Of a stretch of 64,000 bases of DNA, positions 34,390 through 44,734 are shown one piece after another. A program made the translations under genes and the position numbers. Positions within the stretch are counted from its first letter, which is position 1. Each line of letters begins with the position of its first letter. This DNA comes from Streptomyces sp. ICC1 (GTDB taxonomy: Bacteria; Actinomycetota; Actinomycetes; Streptomycetales; Streptomycetaceae). The notes under the pieces were generated by a model. That model did not search any database, was not told the DNA's origin, and worked only from the letters and a program-made list of their open reading frames with translations. The stretch lies in the NCBI RefSeq assembly GCF_003287935.1, contig NZ_CP030287.1:8817144-8881143 (forward strand). The letters are read 5' to 3'.

Positions 34390-36621
34390 CGGGGAGGGCG
34401 CCGTCGCCGGCCGCTGTTCCGGAGGCGGGTCGAGTGCGTGCTCCGCCTCCAGCGCCCGCTCCCGGGCGGACTGCGGGGCGCCGGCCGTGATGGCGCCCTG
34501 GATCAGGGAGTTCGGAAGCAGCACCACGGCGGTGGTCCCGCCGTACGGTGACATGCGCAGGTGCACCTTCACCCCGTGCCGGGCCGAGAGGCGGCTGACC
34601 ACGAAGAGCCCGAGCCTGTCGCTGTCGAAGAGGTCGAGCGCCTCGGACTGCTCGATGCGCCGGTTGGCCTCGTTCAGGGACTCCCGCCCCATGCCCAGCC
34701 CGCGGTCCTCCACTTCCAGGACGTAGCCGGCGCCCACGGGTTCACCGCTGACCCGGACCTTGGTGTGGGGCGGCGAGAACTGGGTGGCGTTCTCGATCAG
34801 TTCGGCGAGCAGGTGGGTGAGGTCGGCGACGGCGCCGCCGATGACGGCGGCCTCGGCGAGCTGGCGGACCTCGACGCGCGGGTAGTCCTCGATCTCAGAG
34901 ACGGCGGCCCGTACGACGTTCGTCAGCGGGATCGGCATCCGCCAGGCGCGGCCCGGGGCCGCGCCCGACAGGATGATCAGGCTCTCCGCGTGCCGCCGCA
35001 TCCGGGTGGTGAGGTGGTCGAGGCGGAAGAGGTCGCCGAGCTCGTTCGGATCGTCGGCCCGCCGCTCCATCGAGTCGAGCAGGGTCAGCTGCTTGTGCAC
35101 CAGGACCTGGCTGCGCCGGGCGAGGTTGACGAAGACGCCGCTCACTCCGCTGGCCAGCTCGGCGCGCTCCACGGCGGCGCTGAGTGCGGCCCGGTGGACG
35201 GTCGCGAGCGCCTCGCCGACCTGGGTGATCTCGTCCTCCGCGGCCGGGCCCTCGGGGGTCTCGGCGGATACGTCGATGTCCTGGCCGGCCCGCAACCGCT
35301 CCATGGCCCGCGGGAGTTTGCGGTGCGCGATCTCCAGCGCGGTGTTGCGCAGCGAGACCAGCTCGACGACCAGGGCCCGGCCGATGCGGACCGAGATGAC
35401 GAGCGAGGCGGCCACCGCGGCCAGGCCCAGGACGACGGCGGCGCCGGCGGGGCTGAGCGCGCCCGTGCCGAACGGGTCGGCGCGGTCGGCGGCCTGGGTG
35501 TGGGCGGCGTTCTCGATGTCGCGCATCGAGGCGGCGACGGAGGTGTACGCCGCCTCCCAGCCGGCGGGCGGGCCGGCCGCGCGGGTGTCCTTGGCCGCTG
35601 CGGCCTCGCCGGCGCCGGCGCCGGCGGACAGCGCCCGGTCCTCGGCCCCGATCAGCTCGGCGTAGACGGCGCTCTTGGCCACCGCCTGCCAGGCGCCCTG
35701 CTGCGCGGCGGGCAGGTCCCGGGCGGCGGAGTCGGTCAGGATCCGGCGGGTCTCGACCGCACCCGCCAGGCGGCGAAGCGATTCTCCACCGCGCGGCCCC
35801 GGCACCGTCAGCAGCGCGTCCTCCCGTGAGAGCTGTTCGCCGGCCCGCGCGAACTCCAGCAGGACCCGGGCGTCGGGGCCGAGTTCGGCGTCCTCGCCGC
35901 CGCCGGAGAGGGCGCCGCCGAACTCCAGCGCGGAATCGATCACCCGGGTGTACGTCTCGTAGGCGGCTTCGGGGGTCGCGCGGCGGCGGGTGACGTCCTC
36001 GCGCACCGGGCCGAGCCCCTCGGCGGCGGCGACGAAGGCGCGCAGCCGGATCACGATGTCGGTGCGGTAGTCACCCGAGTCGGCGACGGTGTTGCGGTCG
36101 CCGAGCCGCAGCGCCCGTACGGCGGTGTCGGTGCGGCGCGCCTGCTGGTCCAGGGCCTCGGCCTGGCCGGGTGCCTGGGCGGCCGCGGCCTGGCCGGCGG
36201 TGGGATCGGCCAGCAGGCGCACGGCCGTGCGCCGTTCGGCCTGGAGCTGGGTGAGGGCGGCGGCGACCGGGACCCGCAGTTCCCGGTCGACCCGCTGGAC
36301 ACGGCTCAGGCGGGCGACGTCCTGGGCCGCGTCGACCGTGGCGAACGCCCAGAGGGCGAGCAGGGAGACCACCGGCACCATCAGCAGCGAGACGATCTTC
36401 GCGCGGACGGTGGCGGGGCGCAGCCTCAGCCGCGGCCTCGGCCCGCCACCGGGGCCGGCGGCGGCCGGTATCCCGGGCGGGGCGCCGTGGCTCTCGTGGT
36501 GGGCCGGCTCCTCGGCGGGCGGTCCGGCGTGTGCCCGGCGGCCCGCCCCCCTGGCGCCGCCGCCCGCAGGCGCGGGCGGCCGCGCCGCCGCTGCTTCCGG
36601 TGACTTGCGGGGTCTGCGCAT
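34390..36621 (-). CDS. Nitrate/nitrite-sensing (NIT) domain sensor kinase, CvnA-like, C-terminus uncertain
   Basis: Start ATG 36621. A Pro-rich cytoplasmic head is followed by TM1 (KIVSLLMVPVVSLLALWAF), an extracellular NIT-type helical sensor (LTQLQAERRTAVRLLADPT, about residues 120-360), TM2 (GAAVVLGLAAVAASLVISV), HAMP (SLRNTALEIAHRKLPRAMERL), a dimerisation helix (QVLVHKQLTLLDSMERR) and HATPase_c (LLAELIENATQFSPP, DRGLGMGRESLNEANRR, DRLGLFVVSRLSARHGV). The H-box is atypical, as in streptomycete conservon kinases. After PSPAGSGSG the frame enters the repeat block of the opposing gene, so the true C-terminus is lost near 34390. Confidence 0.88.
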
Positions 36622-36674
36622 GGGCTCCTCGTTCCGGGCGGTGGCGGTGCGTACGTGCGGTGCGTGACGGGGGG

Positions 36675-38575
36675 AGCGGGGCGGTGGCCCGCAGGACCAC
36701 GGAGCCGAGCGCGGGGAGGGTGACGGTCAGCTTGCCGGCGGCGGAGGCGCGCAGCGGCGCGGCGGCGCCGGGTGCTCCTTGGGCGGCTGCTCCCTGGGCG
36801 GGTGCTCCTTGGGCGGCTGCTCCTTGGCCGTAGAGGGTGCGGTACTGGGCGCCGGCCGGGGCGTCGAGCTCGATGGTGCGGGGCTCGGTGCCGTTGTTGG
36901 CGGCGACCAGGTACTCGGTGCGCGTGCGGGTGTCGGTGCGGGCGAAGGCGTAGGCCGAACGGTCGGAGAAACGTTCACTCTGGACGCCGTCCCGCAGGGC
37001 CGGGTGGTCCTTGGTGAGCTGCGCGAGAGCACTGATCTGCTTGTAGAGCGGGTGCTCCGGATCGTAAGCATCGCTCGCGTGCGTGCGCGCCGTTCCGAGC
37101 TGGTCGTCGTCCAGGTAGTCGGCGGCCTTCGAGGCGAAGAGCGGCTGGCGCGCGTCCTTGTCGCCGCCCGCCCCGGTGAAGCCCTGCTCATCGCCGGAGT
37201 AGACCACCGGGTTGCCCCGCGAGAAGAACATCAGCTCGTTGGCCAACCGGTAGCGGTCCAGCAGCTCCTGCTCCCCCGCGGCCGGCCGGTCCTGCTTCAG
37301 GAAGGTCCCGAAGCGGCCCATGTCGTGGTTGCCGAGGAAGGTGACCTGCTCGTACGCGTTCGCCTTGTCCGTCGTGTACCGGTAGTCGTCACCGAAGACC
37401 GAGGCCAACCGCCCGGCGTCCGCGCCCTGGGAGGCGTAGGAGCGGATCGCCTCCTGCAGCGGGAAGTCGAGCGTGGCGTCGAGGCGGCCCCGCGTCACGT
37501 ACGGGGAGGTGACGGCGGTGTCGGCCGAGTAGACCTCGCCGAACATGAAGAAGTCCTCGCGGCCGCGCCGGGCCGCGTACGCGTCGAGGGCGGTCGCCCA
37601 CTGCGTCCAGAACCCGGTGTCGACGTGCTTGACCGTGTCGATCCGGAAGCCGTCGATGTCGAAGTCCTTGACCCACTTCTCGTAGATCTTCTCCATCCCC
37701 TCCACGACCTCGGGACGCTCGGTCCACAGGTCGTCGAGGCCGAAGAAGTCGCCCTGGTCGGACGATTCGCCGGCGAAGGTGGAGTCGCCCCGGTTGTGGT
37801 ACATCAACGGGTCGTTGAGCCAGGCCGGCGACTTGAGGTTCTTCTTCGCGTCCGGGACGAAGGGGGTGCGCGGGAAGGAGTCCGCGTCGACCTTGGGGAA
37901 CTTCGCCTCCCCGGCCGCGTAGTCCGCGTCCTTGAACGGCACCCCGTCCTTGGTCAGATAGGGGAAGGCGCCCTTGGAGAGGTACCCGTAGGAGGCCTCC
38001 CGGTAGTCGACCACGTCGGCGGTGTGGTTGGTGATGACGTCGAAGAAGACCTTCATCCCCTTCCCGTGCGCCTTGTCGATCAGCCGCTCCAGGTCGGCGT
38101 TGGTGCCGAAGTGCGGGTCGACCTGGGTGAAGTCGGTGATCCAGTAGCCGTGGTAGCCGGCCGACACGTCCTTGCCCGTCCCCTGGACCGGCTGGTTCTT
38201 GAAGATCGGCGCCATCCAGATGGCCGTGGTGCCGAGCCCCTTGATGTAGTCCAGCCGGTCGGTCAGCCCCTTGAGGTCCCCGCCCTGGTAGAAGCCCTTG
38301 TCCGTCGGGTCCAGACCGGTCTCCAGCCGGGAACCGGTCAGGCCGCCCCGGTCGTTGCGCGGATCGCCGTTCGCGAACCGGTCCGGGAGCACGAAGTAGA
38401 ACTGCTCCCGGGTCAGGTCGTGCCGCGCGGACTCGGCCGCCAGCTTGGCGTCCGAGGGCGGACCCGGCGGCGCCTTGGCGGCGGCCGCCGCGGCGGCGGG
38501 GAGGGCGGGCAGGAGCGTCACGGCCAGGGTGGCGGCGAGCACTCCCGCGGCGCCGGCGAGGGCGGGGCGTATCAA
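36675..38575 (-). CDS. Secreted GH13 alpha-amylase, last residues lost
   Basis: From ATG 38575, about 633 residues. The signal peptide ends in LPALPAAAAAA. GH13 regions: region I DVITNHTADVV, region II GFRIDTVKHV (nucleophile Asp), region III FMFGEVYSAD (acid/base Glu), region IV VTFLGNHDMGRFG (Asp). A C-terminal beta-domain contains a GQGAAAQGAPAQGAAAQGAP repeat before LTVTLPALGSVVLRA. It hydrolyses alpha-glucans outside the cell. Near 36675 the frame loses meaning and the NIT-kinase promoter region begins, so only the extreme C-terminus is missing. A CBM20 fragment of another amylase lies just upstream. Confidence 0.9.
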
Positions 38576-38616
38576 GGCGGTTCTCCTCGGATGCGGGACG
38601 GAGCGGGACGGGAGGG

Positions 38617-38951
38617 TCAGTTGCGCCAGGTGTCGGTCAGCGTGACCTTGCCGTTCGCGGGGACGGTGGCGGACCGGTTGGCTCCGCTCTCCCAGGTGAC
38701 GTTTCCGGCGGCGTCCTTGCGGACGTACTTGTACGCGAAGACCGTGCCGGGCGGGAGCGTGACGTCGAGCTTCCAGACGGGGTAGGCGGCCGGGTCGAGC
38801 TTGAGGGCGCTCGCGGTGTTCCAGCTGCCGAGCTCGGCGCGGTCACCGGTGACGTAGATGTTCTGGCCGAGCACGGTGGCGGCGTTGACGGCGAAGGAGG
38901 CCCCGGCGGTGGAAGTGGGGGTGGCCGTGGCAGGCACTGACGAGCCGTTCG
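38617..38951 (-). CDS. CBM20 starch-binding domain, C-terminal fragment of an amylase
   Basis: About 105 residues: [41 protein letters not shown] and [21 protein letters not shown], a standard C-terminal CBM20 with its starch-contacting Trp residues. It ends naturally (TDTWRN). The catalytic GH13 part upstream is cut off by the adapter at 38952. Located 41 bp before the GH13 start on the same strand, so the two amylases probably form a starch-utilisation cluster. Confidence 0.85.
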
Positions 38952-38966
38952 GTGTATAAGGGGCAG
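38952..38966 (+). other. Mosaic-end remnant (assembly junction)
   Basis: GTGTATAAGGGGCAG matches the 3' 15 nt of the Nextera mosaic end with two A to G changes; the primer part is not recognisable. Confidence 0.7.
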
Positions 38967-38984
38967 GGCTACGGGGCTACGGGG

Positions 38985-40436
38985 CTACGGAACCCTTGCG
39001 GCCTTCGGGGCCTTCGGGGCGGCGGGTCGTGCCTTCCCGTACAGCCACACGTCCCAGACCGCCTTCAGGTCGTGCCCCGTCTTCTCCTGCGCGTAGGCGG
39101 TGAAGTCGGCCGTGCTCACGTTCCCGTGCCGGTGGTCCGCGGCCCAGCCCCGCACCAGGGCGAAGAACGCCTCGTCGCCGACCTCCTGCCGGATCCGCTG
39201 CAGGACCATCGCCCCGCGCCCGTACACCGGGGCCGCGGAGATGTCCTCGGGCCCCGGCGGGGCGGCCGGCGGGAAGGCGTCCCAGGCGGAGCCGGCCTCC
39301 GGGTCGACGTCGGTGTCCCCGGACAGGTACGCGTCGAAGTGCGCCTGCGCGCTCGGCCCGCCGTGGTCCTCGGACCACAGCCACTCGGCGTACGTGGCGA
39401 AGCCCTCGTTGAGCCACATGTCCTTCCAGGACTTCGGAGACAGCGAGTCGCCGAACCACTGGTGGGCCAGCTCGTGCAGGACCAGCTCCTCGCTGCCGGG
39501 CGCACCGGAGAACACCGGCCGGGTCTGCGTCTCCAGCGCGTAGCCCAGGGTGCCCCCGGGCAGCACGATCGCGCCCGTCGTGGAGAAGGGGTAGGGGCCG
39601 AACCGGCCCGCGCCCCACTCGACCATCTCCGGCAGCCGGGCCAGCGCGGCCTCGGACGCGGCCGCCTCCCCGGGCGCGACCGCCTCGTAGAAGGGGATCC
39701 CGGAGGCCGTCCGCCCGGTCGTGACCTCGAACTTCCCCACTGCGGCGGTCGCCAGGTAGCTCGCCATCGGCTCCGGGCTGTGCCAGGCGAACACCGTCCG
39801 CCCGTCCGCGTCCCGGGTCCGGGAGCGCAGTTCCCCGTTGGACACCGCCTCGTACCCCTGGGGGACGGTCAGCGTGATGTCGTAGGTGGCCTTGTCGCTC
39901 GGGTGGTGGTTCCCCGGGAACCAGGCCATCGACCCGACGGGCTCGCCGACGGCGACGGCTCCGTCTCCGTCCGCGGTGGCGATCCAGCCCTCCTTGGAGC
40001 CGTCGGGATCGGTGACGGGCTTGGGCCTGCCCGAGTAGTCGATCTCCGTACGGAACACCTCGCCGCGTTCGAGGTCCTCGGCGGGGCGCACGGTCAGCTC
40101 GTTGCCGGTCCGGTTGAACCGGGCCCCCTCGCCCTGCACGCGCACGCGCTCGACGCCGAGGCCGGCGAGGTCCAGGTTGAAGGAGCTGAGCTCCTGCTCG
40201 GCGCGGGCGGTGATGACGGCGGTGGCGTCCAGCCGCCCGGCGGCGGGGTCGTAGGCGAGGTCCAGGTCGTAGTGCTCGACCTGGTAGCCGCCGTTGCCGG
40301 CCTTCGGGAAGTACGGGTCGCGCAGCCCCGACGCGCCCGGCCGCCCCTGCACGGTCTCCCCCGTACAGCCCGTGGTGAGGGCGAGGAGGACGGCGACGGC
40401 GGGGGCGGCGAGGCGGGAGAACGTGCGGTGATCCAC
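38985..40436 (-). CDS. M1-family metallopeptidase, lipoprotein
   Basis: 483 residues from GTG 40436. Lipobox LTTGC at residue 25. Zinc motif LVLHELAHQWFGDSLSPKSW followed by WLNEGFATYAEW (HExxH-x18-E), with substrate-anchoring VLPGGTLGYALETQTRP where M1 enzymes usually have GAMEN. N-terminal beta-sandwich (YQVEHYDLDLAYDPAAGRLD). Shorter than aminopeptidase N (no C-terminal helical domain), matching the secreted two-domain M1 group of streptomycetes. It probably trims peptides at the cell surface. Complete. Confidence 0.9.
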   Translation of the reverse strand: MDHRTFSRLAAPAVAVLLALTTGCTGETVQGRPGASGLRDPYFPKAGNGGYQVEHYDLDLAYDPAAGRLDATAVITARAEQELSSFNLDLAGLGVERVRVQGEGARFNRTGNELTVRPAEDLERGEVFRTEIDYSGRPKPVTDPDGSKEGWIATADGDGAVAVGEPVGSMAWFPGNHHPSDKATYDITLTVPQGYEAVSNGELRSRTRDADGRTVFAWHSPEPMASYLATAAVGKFEVTTGRTASGIPFYEAVAPGEAAASEAALARLPEMVEWGAGRFGPYPFSTTGAIVLPGGTLGYALETQTRPVFSGAPGSEELVLHELAHQWFGDSLSPKSWKDMWLNEGFATYAEWLWSEDHGGPSAQAHFDAYLSGDTDVDPEAGSAWDAFPPAAPPGPEDISAAPVYGRGAMVLQRIRQEVGDEAFFALVRGWAADHRHGNVSTADFTAYAQEKTGHDLKAVWDVWLYGKARPAAPKAPKAARVP

Positions 40437-40504
40437 GCGCTCGAGACTATGCGAGGCGCTCCGCTTTCCGGTGCCTCCCTCGAGCCGGGGGCCACCTGTC
40501 GGAG

Positions 40505-40556
40505 CTACTTGTCCGGGCTACCTGTCCGGGCTACCTGTCCGGGCTACCTGTCCGGG
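40505..40556. repeat. Four tandem 13-bp repeats at the hbpS stop codon
   Basis: CTACCTGTCCGGG (first copy CTACTTGTCCGGG) is repeated four times, 40505-40556. The hbpS stop (CTA on the plus strand) begins the next partial copy at 40557. The 120 bp between hbpS and the M1 gene hold nothing else. Confidence 0.9.
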
Positions 40557-41114
40557 CTACTTGTCGAGGGCGTCGGCGCCGGCCTTCGCGAACTTCTCGT
40601 CCAGGTCGCCGCTGGGGGCGCCGGCCACGCCGATGCCCGCCACCGGGGCGCCCTTGGCCTGGACGGGGGTGCCGCCGCCGAGGAAGAGGGTGCCGGGGAT
40701 GTCCTTCAGGTTCGGGGTCTGCGCCAGGCGGCCCGCGAGCACCGAGGTCGGGGCGTTCCAGGACACGGCGGTGAAGGCCTTGCGCTGCGCCGACTCGTAG
40801 GACTGCGGGCCCGCGCCGTCGCCGCGCAGGGTGACGATGGTGTTGCCGTTGCGGTCGACGACCGCGACGGTCACCTTCTGGTTCTCCTTCTCGGCGGCCT
40901 CCAGCGCGGCCTGGGCGGCGCGGGTGGCGGCGTCGATGGTGAGGTGCGTGGAGGTGGTGAAGTTCTTGTCGTTGTCCCCCTTGGCCGCGGCGGCGGCCGG
41001 CGCCGAGGCCGACTCGGAGGCCGGGGCGGCGGTGGCGCTGACCGCGCCGAAGGTCCCGGCGGCGAGGGCGGCGGCGAGGACGGTACCGGTGAGAACGCGG
41101 GTACGGGTGTTCAT
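40557..41114 (-). CDS. hbpS: HbpS/GlcG-like secreted haem-binding protein
   Basis: 185 residues from ATG 41114. The signal peptide (RTRVLTGTVLAAALAAG) ends near AAPASES. GlcG/HbpS fold: LTIDAATRAAQAALEAAEKE, VAVVDRNGNTIVTLRGDGAG, ESAQRKAFTAVSWNAPTS, GTLFLGGGTPVQAKGAPVAG and VAGAPSGDLDEKFAKAGADAL. In Streptomyces HbpS senses haem or redox stress outside the cell and acts with a SenS-SenR two-component system, which is not present in this window. The symbol rests on fold and secretion, so a paralogue is possible. Confidence 0.75.
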   Translation of the reverse strand: MNTRTRVLTGTVLAAALAAGTFGAVSATAAPASESASAPAAAAAKGDNDKNFTTSTHLTIDAATRAAQAALEAAEKENQKVTVAVVDRNGNTIVTLRGDGAGPQSYESAQRKAFTAVSWNAPTSVLAGRLAQTPNLKDIPGTLFLGGGTPVQAKGAPVAGIGVAGAPSGDLDEKFAKAGADALDK

Positions 41115-41149
41115 GTCTGCTCCTGTTGGCACGTGGGATCCGGCGCGGC

Positions 41150-43144
41150 GGGCAGCCTGTCCGCCGTGTTCCAACCCTCTCCCCGCCACCCCAGCCCGTA
41201 CCCGGCGGGCGGCTGCGGCTGAGACTGAGGCGGCTGCTGCTGCGCGGGCTGCGGGATCGCGTAGCCGGGCTGCGGCTCGGCGGGTGCGGCGGGCGGGAGC
41301 TCCCACCCGGCCTGCGGCCCGGCGGATGCGAACTGCGGCGGCAGCGGGGGGAGTTCGGCTGCGGGCGTCGGCGCGGCGTCCTCGGGCTCCGGTGCCGCCC
41401 CGAACGGCAGCTCCGCGAGGAACTCCGGAACGACCGTCCCCGCGGAGGGAGTCGGCGTCCGCCCGGCCGCGGGCGCGACATCCGCCGGGACCGGCGCCGG
41501 GTACGACGGCGCGACCGGGGCCGAAGTCGCCTCGCCGTACGGGGTGTTCGGGTAAGCAGGCGCGACATCCGCCGGGGCGGGGCCCGCCTGCGGCGGCGCG
41601 ACCGGGGCTGAAGGTGCCTCGCTGTACGGGGTGTTCGGGTATGCGGGCACGGCATCCGTCGGGGCGGGGCCCGCCTGCGGCGGCGCGACCGGGGCTGAAG
41701 GTGCCTCGCTGTACGGGGTGTTCGGGTGAACGGGCACGGCATCCGTCGGGGCCGCGGGCGTGGTCGGAGCGGAGGCCGCTTCGCTGTACGGAGTGTTCGG
41801 GTAGGCAGGCGCGGCATCCGCCGGGACCGGGGCCGGGTACGGCGGCGCGACCGGGGCCGAAGGTGCCTCGCGGTACGGGGTGTTCGGGTAGGCAGGCGCG
41901 GCATCCGCCGGGACCGGGGCCGGGTACGGCGGCGCGACCGGGGCCGAAGGTGCCTCGCGGTACGGGGTGTTCGGGTGAACGGGCACGGCATCCGTCGGGG
42001 CCGCGGGCGTGGTCGGAGCGGAGGCCGCTTCGCTGTACGGGGTGTTCGGGTGAACGGGCATGGCATCGGCCGGGGTCGCGGGCGCCGCGTCGGGCAGTGG
42101 CGGGGCCGGGTGGAGCGGCGCGGCGGAGTCGGCGCCGGTCGAGGTCTCCCGGGGGGAGGCTTCGGGAGACGTGCTCACCGGAGCCGGATCCGCCGGGACC
42201 GGGGCGGAGGGGGCCGAGTCGGCCGGAGCCTCGCCCGCGAGTGCCGAGGGGGCTTCGTCGACAGGGGCCGGGGCGGATTCCGGGCTCGGGTGCTCCGAGG
42301 CTGCCGGGCCGGTGTCGGCCGGAGCCGCCGGGTACGCGGTCGCGTACGTCGCGGGCACCGCGTCCTCCGGGGCCGTCGCCGGGGCGGCCGGGCCCTGGTG
42401 CGCCGAGTGCGCCGTGCCGGTGAACGCCGGCGGTGTGTACGGGGCGGCGGGAGAGGTCGATGCCGCCGAATACACCGACACCGAGGGTCCCGAGTCGACG
42501 GATGCCGCCGGGTACGCCGATGGCGCGGTGTCGACCGGAGCCACCCGGTAGGCAGGGGGTGCCGGTGGTGCCGCGTCGATCGGAGCGGCCGCCGGTGCGG
42601 CGTCGGCGGGAGCCGAAGGGAACGCTGCCGGTGCCGCGTCAGCCGGAGCCGCAGCCGGAGTTGGGGCCGGGGCGGGGTTCGCGGTCGGGACCGGTTCCGG
42701 GGCCGGGAGCGGAACCGCGAGCGGCGCGGGCGTCGCACCGGCTGCGGCCGGAGCCGCGTACGGGGCGGCCGGCGGGGTGGCGTACGAGTCCGCCGGGCGC
42801 CTCGGCGCGGTCAGGCTCGGGAACGCCGAAGGCGGGGCCGGAGCCGCGTACGGGTCCGGTGCGTACGGTGCCGCGTACGGGGCGGAGTCCCCGGTGCGCG
42901 CCGCGTCGGGCGCGCTGCGCGGCGCGGGCGGGGTGGCGGCCTCCGCGGGCCGGTACGGTTCGAAGCCGCTGCCCTCGGGAAGGCCGGGAACCGGGGCGGC
43001 GGCCGGGGCCGCGCCCTGCGTGTACCAGGCCGGCGAGGTGTTGTCGTTGGTGGACTCGCCCGTCAACTCGGTCTTCGCGTCGGACTGATCGTCCGTCGGG
43101 ACGTCCTGCGCCCCGCCGCGCCTCTCGTTCCGATCGCCGCTCAC
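41150..43144 (-). CDS. Long Pro/Ala repeat protein, resembles the N-terminus of SCO5717-type ATPases
   Basis: Start GTG 43144 with a perfect AGGAGG. The opening (SGDRNERRGGAQDVPTDDQS, then TSPAWYTQGAA) resembles streptomycete SCO5717-family growth-regulating ATPases, whose N-terminal half is disordered. A 550-residue Pro/Ala/Val-rich region follows, with about eight units built on NTPYSEAPSAPVAPP...PADAVPAYP (near 84-90 bp each). No ATPase domain appears: after GLGWRGEGW the frame enters the hbpS promoter side near 41150, so the C-terminal half is probably missing. Assignment is tentative. Confidence 0.5.
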
Positions 43145-43312
43145 TGAATCCTCCTGATCTGTCGAACACTGGTCCGGCGTCCGGCACCACGCCACGCCGT
43201 CGGTCAGCCTAATCGCGCCCAGCAGCCAGTATCCGCCCCCGTGGGCCAGTCTCCGGCAGGCCGCCCGGGGCAGGGCGACCGGACTTCACCCGGACTCCAA
43301 CCGGACCCGGAG

Positions 43313-43345
43313 CTGCCCCTTATACCCATCCGACGCTGCCCACCC
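43313..43345 (+). other. Nextera adapter (assembly junction)
   Basis: Aligns to the reverse-complement mosaic end and Read-1 site (CCTTATACCCATCCGACGCT core) with several A/T to C substitutions. Confidence 0.88.
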
Positions 43346-43407
43346 TCCCCTCATCTCTCACCCCTCACCCTTCATCTCTCACCCTCGAAACTGCCCAGGA
43401 GGGCACC

Positions 43408-44661
43408 GTGGCCCTTTCCTCCCCCGGCACCGGCACCGCCGCCGCCACTTCCGATGCCACCACCGAGCCCGCGCCCGGACGCGGGCTGCTCCCCTTGCTC
43501 CTCGTCGGCAACAGCGCCATGTACGCCCTCTACATCGGCGTCGCCGGCGTACTGCTCGCGCTCCAGGTCGAACACATCGACCCGGCGAACAAGGTCGCCA
43601 ACTTCGGCCTGATCGCGGGGGTCTCGGCGATCTTCGCGACGGTCTTCAACCCGGTCGCGGGCGCCCTGTCCGACCGCAGCGGACGGCGCAACCCCTGGAT
43701 CCTGGGGGGCGGACTCGCCGCGATACCCGCGATGTTCCTGCTCGGCTTCGCGGACACGATCCTGCTCATCACCATCGCCTGGTGCCTCGGCCAGGCCGTG
43801 ATGAACATCTACCAGGCGGCGATCACCTCCGTGGTCCCCGACCGGGTGCCCAAGAGCGCCCGCGGCAAGGCCTCCGCGGCCGTCGGCCTCGGCCTGCCGT
43901 TCGGCTCCACCATCGGCGCCCTCGTCGGCGCGGCCTTCTCCGACGACTACCGCACCGGCTACCTGGTCTTCGGCGCGCTCGTCGCCGGCGCCGCGGTCCT
44001 GTTCACCACCTGCACCAAGGAGAAGCGGCTGCCCGCGCGCGCCCAGTTGCCGGTCAGGCAGCAGCTCGCGGCCTTCGCCGGAGCGCTCAAGGACCACGAC
44101 TTCCGCTGGGCGTTCATCGGACGGGCGCTGCTCGTCCTCGGGTACTTCGCGGTCAGCGGCTACCAGCTCTACATCCTCCAGGACCACACCGTGCTGCCCG
44201 ACGGCATGAAGCCGGAGTCGGCCGTGGCCATCATGATGCCGCTGACCAGCGTGGCGATGGTCGTCTCCACCGTCCTCGGCGGCTGGCTCTCGGACAAGTA
44301 CGACCGCCGCAAGCTCTTCGTCGGCGCCTCCGCCCTGCTCTCCGCCATCGCACTGGTGATCCCGGCCCTGTCGACGAGCTGGACGGCCATGCTGGCCTTC
44401 TCGGTCATCAACGGCCTCGCGTTCGGTTGCTACATGGCGGTTGACACCGCGCTCGTGACGATGGTCCTCCCGAAGGCCGAGGACGCGGCGCGCGACATGG
44501 GCGTGCTCAACATCGCCAACGCCGGCCCGCAGATCGTCGCGCCCTTCATCGCCTCGGTGATCGTGTCCCTCAGCGGCGGCTACACGGCCCTGTTCATCGT
44601 GGCCGCCGCCCTCGCGGTGGCGGGCGCCCTGGCCGTGAAGCCCATCCGCAGCGTCCGGTAG
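43408..44661 (+). CDS. MFS transporter
   Basis: 417 residues from GTG 43408 with AGGAGGG upstream. Twelve hydrophobic helices. The cytoplasmic loop motif GALSDRSGRRNPW (MFS signature A) appears between helices 2 and 3 and its echo GGWLSDKYDRRKLF between helices 8 and 9. The sequence resembles the streptomycete group of sugar or drug MFS carriers with VGNSAMYALYIGVAG at helix 1. An alpha/beta hydrolase gene begins 73 bp downstream on the same strand and may be co-transcribed. Substrate unknown. Complete gene. Confidence 0.85.
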   Translation: MALSSPGTGTAAATSDATTEPAPGRGLLPLLLVGNSAMYALYIGVAGVLLALQVEHIDPANKVANFGLIAGVSAIFATVFNPVAGALSDRSGRRNPWILGGGLAAIPAMFLLGFADTILLITIAWCLGQAVMNIYQAAITSVVPDRVPKSARGKASAAVGLGLPFGSTIGALVGAAFSDDYRTGYLVFGALVAGAAVLFTTCTKEKRLPARAQLPVRQQLAAFAGALKDHDFRWAFIGRALLVLGYFAVSGYQLYILQDHTVLPDGMKPESAVAIMMPLTSVAMVVSTVLGGWLSDKYDRRKLFVGASALLSAIALVIPALSTSWTAMLAFSVINGLAFGCYMAVDTALVTMVLPKAEDAARDMGVLNIANAGPQIVAPFIASVIVSLSGGYTALFIVAAALAVAGALAVKPIRSVR

Positions 44662-44734
44662 GGCGGGGGCCTTGCGGCCGGCGATCTCGCAGACAAGAAC
44701 GACGACGACAGCGATGACAAGGAAAGGCACCACC

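Noticed and set aside
33733..34390. Arg-rich RGLRRDL repeat tail of the NIT kinase
   Set aside because: Opposite strand of a Pro/Ala repeat gene with its own start; likely reached only across a junction.
40505..40556. CRISPR-like array
   Set aside because: 13-bp units are directly contiguous with no spacers.
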